From assembly GCA_003049465.1 (NCBI GenBank), contig PYSS01000034.1:222464-286463 (forward strand): a stretch of DNA of 64,000 nucleotides, read 5' to 3'. The notes under the pieces are model-generated. The model searched no databases. It was not told the DNA's origin and saw nothing but the letters and a program-made list of their open reading frames with translations. Position 1 is the stretch's first letter; the number at the start of each line of letters is the position of its first letter. Position numbers and translations under genes: made by a program. The stretch comes from Magnaporthiopsis rhizophila. Its lineage: Eukaryota; Ascomycota; Sordariomycetes; Magnaporthales; Magnaporthaceae. Shown piece after piece: positions 44,068 to 55,010 of this stretch.

Positions 44068-45424
44068 TTAACTGCTGTACCACCCTCTCGCTCCGGGACC
44101 ACTGTGGTCCGTGTCGGCGCGGTGAGGGATAATGGACTCGGTAATGTTAAAGACATCGATTACCTCCCTCCACTTTGCCTGGTCCAGCTCGATGATGGCT
44201 TGGTGCCTCGTCGGATTGGATCTTTCCGCCGACTCGCCGTCGTTGTCGTCATCCAGAGGCGCTGCCATTAAGCAAACAATGTTAGAACAGGAGGCATGGA
44301 CAAGGGACAAGCGCAGGGCGGGACCATGGGCGCGTAACGAGGCGAGTTGGGGACTCACATATTGACGGGAGGCCATCGTCGTCAAACTCTAGATTTACCT
44401 TGGCGTCACGGATCAGGAAACTGATATAGAACATGTTCTCGACCGTCTGGGCAAAGGAGCGCGGGTTGACGGCGAAGCGCAGCAGGTCGATGCCGCCCGT
44501 GTCGCGGATAGCGAAACGGTCGTAGAAGGGCCGGAGCGTATCGGCGTCATCGCGCAGGTGCTCGGGCAGCTCGTCCTCCACGGCGCGCATGCAGGCGGCC
44601 TGGCTTTCGGCGACGGCCGTGCGGAGCAGGCGGAATATGCGGGTACACGTAGCAGTCAGGTCACCCTTCTCGGCGTTGGCCCCGGCCTGCATCGCCTGCG
44701 GGTCCAGGACCTCGGGCCGGACCTCGTGCAGGCTGTTGATGCGGAGCGGCGCCGTGCGCTTTGCCACCTTGCGGACCTTGCGCTCGACCGAGAGCGGGCC
44801 GAGGAGCAAGCCCGGCAGGGCGGGGCGTCGCACGTAGGGGACGCAGGCATATTTGCCAAAATGGGCCCAGTTGAGCGTGTCGCCGTCGTCGCCGTCCTCG
44901 TCGCCGTCCTCGTCGCGCGAGCCGCCACCACCGCCCGCAGCTGCCCGGCGACGGCGGTGGTGCTGGGTGCTGGATAGCTCGGCATGGGAATCGTCGGCGA
45001 TGCCGCGGCCGTGCTTCATGTATGTGATGCATTTGGAGACGAGCTCGTCCACGTCGACGCCGCCGATGGTCCCCGCACCGGCCGCCAGGCGGTTGGAACG
45101 GCGGTAAGCCGTCTCTGCCACATTGAGAATCAGGCGCGAGTCTACCGTGGCCTCGAACGTCTGTTTTATCTGATGGATATAGTCGTCGGCCTCTCGCAGC
45201 ATTTCGGCGTACAGCGTGGGCCGCGCCGAGAGCAGGTCCTCCTGGTTCTCGGCCGTCTTGCGCAGCAGACCGCGTACATGACGCTGGATCTCGCGCCGCT
45301 CATTGAGCGACTGATTGGGATTGAAGTGGGCTAGATCGTCGTCGCCGTGGTCGCCCATGGTAGTGGATGAGGGGGGTTGGTGGTTTGGCCGGCTTGGCAG
45401 GGGTTGCAGGCGCCGCTTGGCCAA
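44068..45424 (-). CDS. nse4: SMC5/6 complex kleisin Nse4
   Basis: Two exons, 45424-44359 and 44261-44068, joined as LPSI|SPLDDDNDGES over a 97-nt intron (donor GTGAGT), give 419 aa from 45424 or 397 aa from the ATG at 45358 (MGDHGDDDLAHFNPNQS). The shorter start begins just before the conserved N-terminal kleisin segment (QSLNERREIQRHVRGLLR...DDYIHQIKQTFEATVDSRLILNVAE), which binds Nse3 and the Smc neck. The C-terminal Nse4 domain is clear (LDPQAMQ, CTRIFRLL, PFYDRFAIRDTGGIDLLRFAVNPRSFAQTVENMFYISFLI). Between them is a disordered linker with a Gly run and DEDGDEDGDDGD. It is a nuclear DNA-repair and chromosome-maintenance subunit, and all expected blocks are present. Confidence 0.92.
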
Positions 45425-45866
45425 TTTTTGTGCGGACGGGACGGCAAGCAGCGGATGAGTTCGTCTCTTCTGGACACGGTTGCTTCTTGGTAGATGTTTC
45501 TATGTCGGTATTCCATGCCCGTCGGTGGTAGTGCCTGGAGGTAGGTCGTCTTGGAGCCGCAACGCGCTGATAAGATTCCGGCAGGGTTGACGCGTTGAGT
45601 GGATCAAGCGGGGGAGCTGAAGGGTTAGGGATATGCAGCTCCTGCTAATTAGCTCCCGCCCCTCCCCTGTCATCCATCCCATGGCGTCAGTCGCTTGGAA
45701 CAGTCACGAGGGCCGGACCAAGCGCCCCTGCGACAAAAACAAGCACCGACAACTCAACACAAACCGCCTCGCCTCGTGTGCTCGCCATGCTAAACTTGCA
45801 GCTTGGGCCGCCAGAGCAACCGAACGCGCTCCTGCTGTGTGCTGTTGCGCCGCGCCCGCCGCCGAT
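45425..45866. promoter_or_regulatory. Shared divergent promoter nse4 / vps34
   Basis: About 442 bp (508 bp if nse4 starts at 45358) separate the two start codons, which face away from each other. An in-frame open stretch upstream of vps34 (to 45633) is treated as leader, because family conservation begins at 45867. Confidence 0.6.
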
Positions 45867-48614
45867 ATGAGGGAGACGGAGCCCTTCTCGTTCGCGAGCT
45901 CCGAGGCGCTGGACTTCCCCGTCAGCATCCGCATCATCAACCTCGAGGGCGACGAGGTGCCCTATCGCGCCTCCACCCTGCTGCAGCACCCTGAGCTCCG
46001 CCATGTCGGCTCCAACACCAACCCCAACTCGGATCTGTATGCCACCGTTCAGGTCTGGGCCGGCTCCAAGCCGCTGACCGTACCGGTCCAAACCGCCTAC
46101 CGCGCCTTTAAGGCTGAGCGACGGTGGAACGAGTGGCTGACTCTGCCCATCAAGTACTGCGACGTGCCTTTGAACGCCCGCCTTGCAATCACCCTGTGGG
46201 ATTTGTCACCCACCGGCGGCAAAGACGCGCAGGGTCATGCCGTTCCCTTCGGCGGCACCACCCTGCCCCTCTTCGACAGAGACAACCAGGTCCACAAGGG
46301 CCGCCAGAAATGTCAGATCCATCGACACAAGCTGGCTGACGGCTCTGACGATTCTACCACTCCCGCGATGCTGTCCAGGAAGCGCCGGGACGAGGCCGTG
46401 GCTCTCGACAGGGACGCCGAGGAGCTTGAGCGAATGGAAAAGCTCTTCAAAAAGCACGAAATGGGTGAGATCCCACGTGTTGAGTGGCTCGACCAGCTGG
46501 TCTTCCGCGGCTTCGAGAAGCGGGGTCTGCAGACAGCGAGGTCGTCGCTCAGGACTCTTCAGAGGCAGAGGGCGCTCCAACAAAAGGCCGAAGGCGAACA
46601 ACCACCACGACAGCAAGAGGACAGGTGGGAACCCCAGCAACGAGAAGAGGAGGAGCGTGCCTCGAAATTCCTGCTCAACGTTGAACTGCCCCGGTTCGAC
46701 TTCCCAGTGGTCTTTGCCGACCACGAATACCCGCCTCCGCCCATTTCGTCGCTGCAGCACATGTCGGCATCACAGTCCAACATAGCCCTCAAGCCGCCCC
46801 CAGAGGTTCTGTACGGGCCCGGCATAAACAGCCCCGGCGACCAGTCGCGAGAGCGGCTGGTGCGGGTTTACGACCCCGAGGTGGGCGCCAAGGACAACCC
46901 TGCCGAGAGCAAACACCGGCGGCTTGTGCGTGGGCAGCACCGGCACGGGGTCATGGACAAGGACCTGAAGCCGAACCCCAAGACACGCGACGAGCTGAAC
47001 TTGATTCTAGCCTACTCGCCGACCCATGTGCTGACGGCGGACGAGCGCGACCTCGTGTGGAAGTTCCGCTACCACCTCAGCCGAGACAAGCGGGCGCTGA
47101 CCAAATTCGTCAAGTCGGTCAACTGGCATGACCAGAGCGAGTCCAAGCAGGCGGTTCAGGTGCTGGGCAAGTGGACCGAGATCGATGTCGATGATGCGCT
47201 CGAGCTGCTCGGCTCCACGTTCGAGTACCCGGCGATTAGGGCCTATGCCGTGGACCGCCTGCGCAAGGCCGACGACCAGGAGCTGCTGCTGTACCTGCTG
47301 CAGCTGGTGCAGGCGCTCAAATTCGAGCACATCTCGGCTGAGGGCAGCCGCGAGGCCACCCAAGCGTCGTCCCTCGCGCGCTTCCTCATCGCGCGCGCCA
47401 GCCAGAACTTCATGCTGGGCAACTACCTGTACTGGTACCTCATGGTCGAGTGCGACGACACCAGCCAGGAGCAGCTGCCCGAATACCGCGGCATCTACCG
47501 CAAGGTCGCCTACGACTTCATGACGGAGCTTGTGGCGCGGCCTGGCGGCGTCGACGCGCGCAAGACGCTGTTACGCCAGGCCGAGTGGATCGCCATCCTG
47601 TCCAAGATCTCGGCCGAGATCAAGGAGTCGGGCGAGACGATTGCCAAGCGCACCGAGCGTGTCAAGCACTTCCTGGCAGACCCAAAGAACGAACTGGTGT
47701 CCATTCAGCCGGCGCTGCCGCTGCCGCTGGACCCGGCGGTGCGCATCGTCAGCGTGGTTCCGGAGGAGACGACCGTGTTCAAGTCGTCGCTGCATCCGAT
47801 CAAAGTCACGTTCCGGACCGAGGCCGGGCTCAAGTACCCGATCCTGTTCAAGACGGGCGACGACCTGCGCCAGGACCAGCTCGTGGTGCAGATCATCACG
47901 CTCATGGACCAGCTGCTGCAGAAGGAGAACCTGGACCTGAAGCTGTCGCCCTACAAGATCCTGGCCACGAGCACGAGCGCGGGCCTGACACAGTTCGTCG
48001 CGTCTTCCAGCTTTCAGTCCATCGCGAGCCGGTTCCGGGCCGACACGGCACTGGGCTACCTGCGCCACCACAACCCGGACGCCAGCGCGCCGCTGGGCGT
48101 GCGGAAGGAGGCGCACGACGTGTTTGTGCGGTCGTGCGCGGGCTACTGCGTCATCACGTACATCCTCGGCGTGGGCGATCGCCACCTGGACAACCTCTTG
48201 CTGGCGCCCGACGGGCACTTTTTCCACGCCGACTTTGGCTTCATTCTCGGACGGGACCCCAAGCCGTTCGCGCCAGCGGTCAAGCTGTCGCGCGAGATGG
48301 TGGACGCCATGGGGGGCACCGGGTCGGAGCAGTTCCGCGCCTTCAAGCAGTACTGCTTCCTAGCCTTCTCGGCGCTGCGCAAGTCGAGCAACCTGATCTT
48401 GAACCTGTTCAGCCTCATGGTGGATGCCAACATCCCCGACATCCGCCTGGAGCCCGACAAGGCCGTGCTCAAGGTCAGAGACCGCTTCCACCTGGACATG
48501 ACGGAGGAGGAGGCCCTGAGATTGTTTGCGCGTATTATCGACGACAACCTTAACGCATTTGTGCCCATTGTTATAGATCGGTTGCATGAATTTGTTCAGC
48601 AATTCAGGACATGA
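45867..48614 (+). CDS. vps34: Class III phosphatidylinositol 3-kinase Vps34
   Basis: Intronless, 915 aa from MRETEPFSFASS. The frame is open 78 codons further upstream, but that part is unlike the family. Domains: C2 (~10-190, SIRIINLEGDEVPYR...SNTNPNSDLYATVQVWAG), a charged Gln-rich linker (~230-280), PIK helical domain (~370-590) and lipid kinase (~630-915). Visible kinase features are LFKTGDDLRQDQLV, GYCVITYILGVGDRHLDNLL (catalytic loop, ~769) and HADFGFILGRDPKP (DFG, ~789), with the C-terminal helix RLHEFVQQF. It makes PI3P on endosomes and autophagosome precursors in complexes with Vps15 and Vps30/Atg6. All catalytic residues are present. Confidence 0.97.
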   Translation: MRETEPFSFASSEALDFPVSIRIINLEGDEVPYRASTLLQHPELRHVGSNTNPNSDLYATVQVWAGSKPLTVPVQTAYRAFKAERRWNEWLTLPIKYCDVPLNARLAITLWDLSPTGGKDAQGHAVPFGGTTLPLFDRDNQVHKGRQKCQIHRHKLADGSDDSTTPAMLSRKRRDEAVALDRDAEELERMEKLFKKHEMGEIPRVEWLDQLVFRGFEKRGLQTARSSLRTLQRQRALQQKAEGEQPPRQQEDRWEPQQREEEERASKFLLNVELPRFDFPVVFADHEYPPPPISSLQHMSASQSNIALKPPPEVLYGPGINSPGDQSRERLVRVYDPEVGAKDNPAESKHRRLVRGQHRHGVMDKDLKPNPKTRDELNLILAYSPTHVLTADERDLVWKFRYHLSRDKRALTKFVKSVNWHDQSESKQAVQVLGKWTEIDVDDALELLGSTFEYPAIRAYAVDRLRKADDQELLLYLLQLVQALKFEHISAEGSREATQASSLARFLIARASQNFMLGNYLYWYLMVECDDTSQEQLPEYRGIYRKVAYDFMTELVARPGGVDARKTLLRQAEWIAILSKISAEIKESGETIAKRTERVKHFLADPKNELVSIQPALPLPLDPAVRIVSVVPEETTVFKSSLHPIKVTFRTEAGLKYPILFKTGDDLRQDQLVVQIITLMDQLLQKENLDLKLSPYKILATSTSAGLTQFVASSSFQSIASRFRADTALGYLRHHNPDASAPLGVRKEAHDVFVRSCAGYCVITYILGVGDRHLDNLLLAPDGHFFHADFGFILGRDPKPFAPAVKLSREMVDAMGGTGSEQFRAFKQYCFLAFSALRKSSNLILNLFSLMVDANIPDIRLEPDKAVLKVRDRFHLDMTEEEALRLFARIIDDNLNAFVPIVIDRLHEFVQQFRT

Positions 48615-49107
48615 GCTCTTTTTTATCGTCTATTTTCTTTTTGACTTGGCTAGTTTTCATGCCGGTTTCCTCGAATTCTGGCGCTGATTCCCTGCTTCTC
48701 TATTCTGTCTTTTTGGTCCCTCAGTTAGTCGTTCTGGTTTTGGACACAACCCTACATACTTAGCCCTGTCTGCCTCGAGTAGAGTCAAGTTTCAACACAC
48801 GGGAAGAAGCGCAATAAATGCCCGTTTCCAGAGAGTCCGACGAACCTCCGCTCGGGATCGGAGCGGCCGTGCATACGACCCCCCCGAGACCAAACCAACC
48901 CGAAGTCATAAGGCGGTCGGACTTTCGGCCGCAAATAACACCGACCCTCGACCTGCTATTGCTCGGTTGTAGGGCATGCGCGTCATTCGGGCCCGTGGTG
49001 GGGCGCAAACCCCCGCACTCATTGGGCTTGCTCGGTCTCGGGATGCAGGCCAAGACGGCCGGCTTCCTAATCCTAAGTCCGAATGCTCACCGCAGCTGAC
49101 AAACCGC

Positions 49108-49164
<57 letters not shown>

Positions 49165-49172
49165 NNNNNNNN

Positions 49173-49213
<41 letters not shown>

Positions 49214-49359
49214 GGTATATATTTTACCATCGACCTCGCTGTCAGAGATGTTAAGGAGGTCCTTTTAAAATCAACTCGTTGATCCCCAGTCTTAAGCCAG
49301 CAACGAAAAAACAACTTGTCGTCTATCCCCCCTACACGGCCGCCCCCCACGCAGACAAG
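48615..49359. other. Intergenic with poly-T and N gap
   Basis: Starts as the vps34 3' UTR. A T53-N8-T40 tract occupies 49112-49212. No gene seen. The remaining ~150 bp before the epoxide hydrolase ATG is its leader. Confidence 0.65.
49112..49212. repeat. Poly-T tract interrupted by eight Ns
   Basis: T run 49112-49164, N 49165-49172, T run 49173-49212. The true length is unknown. The Ns look like a scaffold or low-quality join within a homopolymer. Confidence 0.95.
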
Positions 49360-50802
49360 ATGAGCGAAGAAGTCAAGCCTTTCAAGGTCCAGATTCCGGA
49401 CTCGGAGCTGGAGCTCCTCCGGAAGAAAGTGAAGCTCGCCCGGCTGCCCGAGTACCCGCCAGACACCGCTTGGGGCGAGAAGGCCGAAGGAGGCGTGACG
49501 ATGAGCCTGATGCGCGACACGGTCCAGCACTGGAAGACGTCGTACGACTGGCGCGCCCAGGAGGCGCACATAAATGAGATGGCTCAATACTTAACTCAGG
49601 TGAAGCTTCAGGGATTCGATCCAGTCGCGGTGCACTTTGTTCATGCCCGTGCACCCGATTCGGCCAGAGCGGGCGGTGCGATCCCCGCTGCTGTTCCTTC
49701 ATGGGTGGCCCGGCTCGTTCGTTGAAGTCCAGCCGATGCTGCCGACTCTGCTGGAGGCCGGCTTCGACGTCGTGGCGCCCAGCTTGCTCGGCTATGGGTT
49801 CTCGAGCTACCCGAGACAGGAAGGCCTCAAGATCGCCCACCACGCGGAGGCTCTGGATCAGGTATATATATCATTGACCGCAGCTGGGTCCCGTTCGTAA
49901 GGAACCTACTGATACTAAACGGGTTTCGCTATCTAAAGATTATGGCTAGACTCGGTTATAACGAGTACGTCGTTCAAGGTGGCGATTGGGGCTGGGCAGT
50001 CGGGCGTGCCCTGACCCTGTCTCAGCCGAAGAGGGTCAAGGCTTTACATCTGAACATAGTAAGAATAAGCACGAGGCGGCAACCAAACGCTTGATGACTC
50101 TGTCTGGTAGTTACCCACTTATGTTGATGGTGTGCTAACCATCGATAACACACGGCGGCAGTTCACTACCGCAAAACTCTTCGCGCAGCCGCCCGGCTGG
50201 GAGAAGGACCTGACCGAGGTCGAGAAGGCGGCCGTGGCACGGATGACGTGGTTTTTCGAGACAAACACTGCGTACGAGAAGGTGCATACAACCAAGCCGC
50301 GAACGCTGGGCTACGCGCTGCACGACTCGCCCGTCGGGATGCTCTCGTGGATGATGGACAAGCTCATGCTCTGGTCCGATGTGCGGGACAAGAAGTGGAC
50401 GGCCGACGAGCTGATCACGTGGACTCTTTTACATTACCTCCCAGGCCCGACTACGGTATGTTTAACCTCTCCTGCACCAACCCAAATAATAAAATTTCAC
50501 CATATCAAACTAACGCCTGACCTACCCTGCACTTACCCGCATAAAAGGGCATGCAGATGTACCGCGAAAACATACCGAGTTTAACGCAGGGCGCGGCCGC
50601 GGGCTACATCAAGCAGCCGGTCGGGGTGTCGCATTTTCCGCTGGAAATTGGTATGGCGCCTCGGAAGTGGGCCGAGGAGGCCAACATCGTGTTCTGGCGG
50701 GCGCATGATCGGGGCGGTCACTTTGCCGCCTACGAGCAGCCCGCGGCGCTGGCGGCCGACATCATCGAGTTCTTCAATGCTCAGTGGACGAAATCGAAAT
50801 GA
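49360..50802 (+). pseudogene. Epoxide hydrolase, disrupted by one-base frameshift
   Basis: Exons 49360-49861, 49939-50058, 50111-50455 and 50548-50802. The N-terminal EHN domain starts MSEEVKPFKVQIPDSELELLRKK. At 49687 one extra G breaks the frame inside the conserved segment: upstream reads GGAIP and the next frame gives LLFLHGWPGSF (oxyanion-hole HGWPGS). Without that base the reading is continuous. Downstream, the other family residues are intact: nucleophile Asp in QGGDWGWAVGR, lid text LGYALHDSPVGMLSWMMDKL, and catalytic His in DRGGHFAAYEQP. Introns are in phase (LNI|LPTY, GPTT|GMQMY). It would be a cytosolic alpha/beta-hydrolase converting epoxides to diols. Either a recent pseudogene or an assembly error next to the poly-T gap. 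Confidence 0.82.
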
Positions 50803-51580
50803 GAGGTGTGATATAAGCGCGCGCTTTGTTGCAAAAATAGCCGCGGCACAGCTGCTTTCAGGAACAGGACCCATCAAGGGTGGATCGACAATTCTATTAT
50901 TGTGATCATCATCTTTGTCGCCATCACCATCAGCACAGACTGACAATCGTTGCGCGTGAATGCAGTCCAGCAAGAAAATCACAATTTTACAGCTGGCTCG
51001 GTGGGCGGTTAGCTTCTATGTATCTCCCCACGAGCCCTTCCAAACCGGCCTCCGCACAGAGTATCCGTCCGTGGAGCCGCAAGGCCAAGGCCGCCCGAGC
51101 CGGCGCGACCCTAACTTGCAGCTGGTGTCAATGAGCGTCGGCTCGACGGCTCACGGTCGGGCTGGGCTGCCGTGCTTGCCGAAAGGGAAAGTGCTTGTCA
51201 CACGTTTGTTGGCGCTTGTGAAACCTTGGTCGCCCGCAGTCAGACCAGAAGACTGCTGGGCCGCAGTCCAATCTTGACACCATGGAGCGAGCCCCTGGCA
51301 TTTGATTCGGATAAACAGAAAATTCACTTGACGTTGATTTCGCTTTGTCCCTCCGGTCCCTAGAGATTCTTCTTTGTTTGCATGGAAGTCTCGCATTCAG
51401 TCCTAGCACATTTAGTGAATGTAATCTACAGCCTCTGGCCCCCGCATCCTCTCCAGATCACGACCACCCGCACAACAAATACACTTGCACCGGGGGAAAA
51501 AAGGAGATCAACGGGGAAAAAACCAAAGAATCGAAGGTAAGAGAATGGGGGGCAAAAAACCGCCGTTTACGAAAACACGA
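50803..51580. other. Intergenic, no gene seen
   Basis: 3' flank of the epoxide hydrolase and promoter side of the phospholipase gene, both on the plus strand. No long frame with domain features. Purine-rich AAAGG/GGGGAAAAA text lies just before the phospholipase start. Confidence 0.6.
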
Positions 51581-53809
51581 ATGCCGCTGGCAGTATTGAT
51601 AGCCTGCCTCCTCGTCCCGCTGGCGGCCGGCCAGGCGAGCAAGAGCAACGTCACGCTGGCGCCCAGCATCGTGCACTGTCCGCAGCGCGACGAATGGATC
51701 CGGCCGGCCAGCCGCGGCATCTCGCCGGCCGAGGAGTCCTGGGTGCGCGGGCGCAAGGCCGCCGTCGTCGGCTAGCTCGAGGCATACCTGGCCGGCATCG
51801 ACATGGGCGACTTCGACAAGGCCGACTACGTCCGGCGGCTCCGGGCCGGCAGCGGTAATAGCAGCTGCGGCCACAGGGCCGTCGGCGCCGACGCGCCCGT
51901 CATCGGCATGTGCATCAGCGGCGGCGGCTGGGCCAGCGCCATCACGGCCATCGGGGCCCTGCGCGCCTTTGACGCCAGGCAGCCCGCGTCCGTGGCCGCG
52001 GGGACCGGCGGCCTGTTGCAGTCCATGACGTATCTGTCAGGCCTGTCTGGCGGCGCGTGGCCCGTCACCTCGCTGGCTGTTGGGTGAGTTGTGTACTCCT
52101 TCCTCTACACTTTGTTTTTCTTTGCTCTAACATACATACGCGGGGCGAAAAAAAAAGCGACTTCCCCACCGTGGACGATCTCATCGGCAGCTGGAGAACA
52201 AACATAAGCCGCGTGAGCGGCGTGGACAAGGACACGCAGTGGTCGGCGAGGCCCGAGACCATGTTTGGCCAGCTCGCCCGCAAAGCCGTGCGTGGCTTCA
52301 ACGTCAGCGTCGCCGACTTTCTGGGCCAGGCTTTCAGCTGGGAGGCCGCGCCCTACACGCACGGCGGCCTGACTTTTACCTGGAGCGGCATCGCCGGGCT
52401 GGACAAGTTCCAGAGCTTCGGCATGCCGTTCCCCATACTCCAAACCGTCGGTCTTGACGCCAACGATGAAGAGTTTTACGGTCTCAAGGTCCCGAGACGA
52501 GACAGCACGAACGTAAGTTTGGGACTTGTTTCGCCCAACCACACCATTCTCGTCGCCATACTGATCTTGTCTGTGTGTGTGTATCTGCAAGTGGGAATTC
52601 AATCCCTTCGAGTTTGGCACCTTTGAGGGACCCCGGGGTGGCTTCGTGCCCATGGAATGGCTGGGAACGCCCCTCGACGCCGGCAAGCCCATGAACTCGT
52701 TGCACTGCGTAAAAGGCTTCGACTCTGTCGCTTTCGTCGTCGGCGCGTCCGGCAACGCCTTCAACTTTTGGTACATGGCCGCCATGTCCAACAACACCAA
52801 CAGCCGCTTCCCCAAGCGGGACAGGCTGTCGTCATCGACGCGCGCCAGCCTCGCTTGGCTTGCCGAGGCCGCCTCCGAGGTATCGCGAGTCGCATCCCGA
52901 GCCGGACGGCATGCCAGGGTCGTCAGGAGGACGATGCGGTCTCCCTGGGGTGCGCTACAATCGTCGTCGTCGTCGTCGTCCTCTAAGCTGAAAAAGCGGA
53001 CGCCGATTTTCGAGAAGAACGACATCAACGGCATCGTCACCGTTTTCAAGTCCTTCTTCAATTACACGCTTCCTGAGATTGCCTACACGACCATCCCCAA
53101 CCCATTCAGGGGAACAAAATTTACGCAAAACACCCTGTGGGCGCCCGATGCGCTCGTGACGACCGACGGGTCCGAGACGCTCAATGCCCTGCCCATGCCG
53201 GTGCTGGCCCGGCCGGAGCGCAACGTCGACTTCATCATCGCCTGGGACGACGCCGAGGACGTGCCGCTGCAGTGGAACAACGGCACCAATCTATACAATG
53301 CGTATTTACAGTCGCTGCACAACCCTCAGGGCCCCATCCCGTTCCCAAAGGTGCCGCCGCCCAGAATTTTCGTCGCGCGGGGCTATAACCGCCGCCCCGT
53401 CCTGTTCGGCTGCGACACGAGCCTGACGACGGCTCCGGAGAAGGGCCACGAGAGCCCCATCGTGCTGTACCTTGCCAACGCGCCCTACAGTTCCTACACG
53501 AACCGGTCAGACTCTCAGTCCGCCTTCTCGCTCGAGCAGACGCGCGAGGTCATGGTCAACAGTTTCAACCTCGTTACTCAGGCAAACGGCACACTGGCGA
53601 GCGACTGGCCGCGCTGTCTGGCCTGCGCCGCCGTCGAGCGCAGCCGCGCCAGGCTGGGCATGCCGCGCGCCGCGTCGTGCATCGCATGTTTTACAAGGTG
53701 GTGTTGGGACGGCACCGAGGACTCCGGGCCCGTCGGCGAGGTGGATCCGCATATGGCGCTTGATCCGAACATGAGCTTCGCTGAGTGGAATAGGACGCAT
53801 CCGTTTTGA
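51581..53809 (+). pseudogene. Secreted phospholipase B / lysophospholipase with in-frame TAG
   Basis: Exons 51581-52083, 52158-52512 and 52592-53809. Signal peptide MPLAVLIACLLVPLAAG, then NVTLAP...CP (PLB start). A TAG at 51773-51775 stops the frame after 64 codons, yet the same frame continues with family text (LEAYLAGIDMGDFDKADYVRRL). Catalytic features are otherwise intact: GMCISGGGWASAI, the nucleophile motif SGLSGGAWPV, GDFPTVDDLIGSW, WEFNPFEFGTFEG and the acidic TTDGSETLNALP with NGTNLYNAY. Intron joins are AVG|DFPT and DSTN|WEF. PLB enzymes release fatty acids from phospholipids outside the cell. The stop could be a CAG-to-TAG change (RIP-like), a sequence error, or readthrough. The Ser-rich TCG microsatellite near 52960 is unusual. 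Confidence 0.84.
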
Positions 53810-55010
53810 TGAGGTGGAGAGTAGACGAGTAATAGAGAAACAAGGTAGACATAGATACGTGCTCTTATGTACCTTAGTTAATTTTAATCATGGACAACTT
53901 TCTGTTGAGAGCGAGGCCGGCATGTTCTCTGATAAAAACAAGGCGGAAGGACAATAGCGTACAAGCTATGCATTTTTAGTATTTATTTGGCATTTGTTTT
54001 TGTTTTAAAAAAAAAAATTGGAAAAAAAGGTTAAATAAGAGAAAAAAACAATAAGAAAAGAGATAGGAAGGAAAAAGAAATAAGAAGGGAAAATAAAGAG
54101 GAAAAGAAAGGAACTAGGAAAGGAAATTGTTGGCAGGAGTGGGTTTCTCCTGTTCAGTCGGCTCGGGGATCTCCAAAAGTGGTGAACAAAGATCTCTATG
54201 ATCTGGGGAATAGTCCTATAATTGTGCACAAGGAGGAAGGAATCTATCTATCTAAGGTAGGGCACAGGACTGCCCTTTTGTAGCGTGGAGGCGATCGCCC
54301 AAAGGGCGATCCGCCGCTCTAGCCGCACAGGCCGGTTGGCCCGTGCGGGATCCAAAGGGGCCCAGAGAGTCCCTCCATTCCGTCCTCCTTTCCGGATCGC
54401 ACNAGTCCCTCCATTCCGTCCTCCTTTCCGGATCGCACGCGCACAGAAATGCCTATTCCAACAGAAATTGAATTTAAAAAAAAAAAGGAAATAAGGGAAA
54501 AAAAAAAAATAGGAATGGAAATGCTTTTTGAAGAGGAAGTTATTTGTAGTTGCTACCTAATAAGTGGCTTTTTGGTGTATCGCTTTATTTCTAGTCTGCA
54601 TGGCAGCCATGCCGAAAGCACTCCTGCTGTAGAAATGGCCGTCATCTTTTTGTACCGAATCCGCGGACGGCTGTTGGCGCAAGAGATTTATCACCATTGC
54701 ACGCATCGCCGAACCGGAGACCGGGCACCCGTCCCCGCCCCACAACAGCAGACGACGACCCACCCACCCCGCCAACGCCAACGACGTCAGCCAGCACGTC
54801 GGTCGGAGTTGCCGAGCTGGCCGACGATCTGGATTCCACAAGCCGCCGCTTCTGTCGCTCTGATTCGGTCGCTCGGCTTCTCACCGCGAAAAACACCACC
54901 CACATGGATGCCTGAAGAGTCTCCCCACCACCTCGTCGCCCCTCCAAGATCACCACCAGAACCACCGTCGCGCGCCTCGGCCGCCTCGGTTTCTCCCGGG
55001 CCAAGCCAAG
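53810..55010. other. Intergenic, A-rich and repeat-like
   Basis: No gene. 54010-54120 and 54475-54520 are A/G-rich low-complexity DNA. A 35-bp direct duplication flanks one N at 54403. The surrounding GC-rich segment 54285-54440, set between AT-rich stretches, may be a remnant of a dispersed repeat. The final part is the leader of the SPATA20-like gene. Confidence 0.5.
54368..54438. repeat. 35-bp direct duplication flanking a single N
   Basis: Identical copies at 54368-54402 and 54404-54438, separated only by N at 54403. Most easily explained as overlapping contig ends joined without collapsing. Confidence 0.85.

Noticed and set aside
45633..45866. 78-codon N-terminal extension of Vps34
   Set aside because: In frame, but unlike the family; homologous text begins at MRETEPFSFASS, so it is treated as leader.
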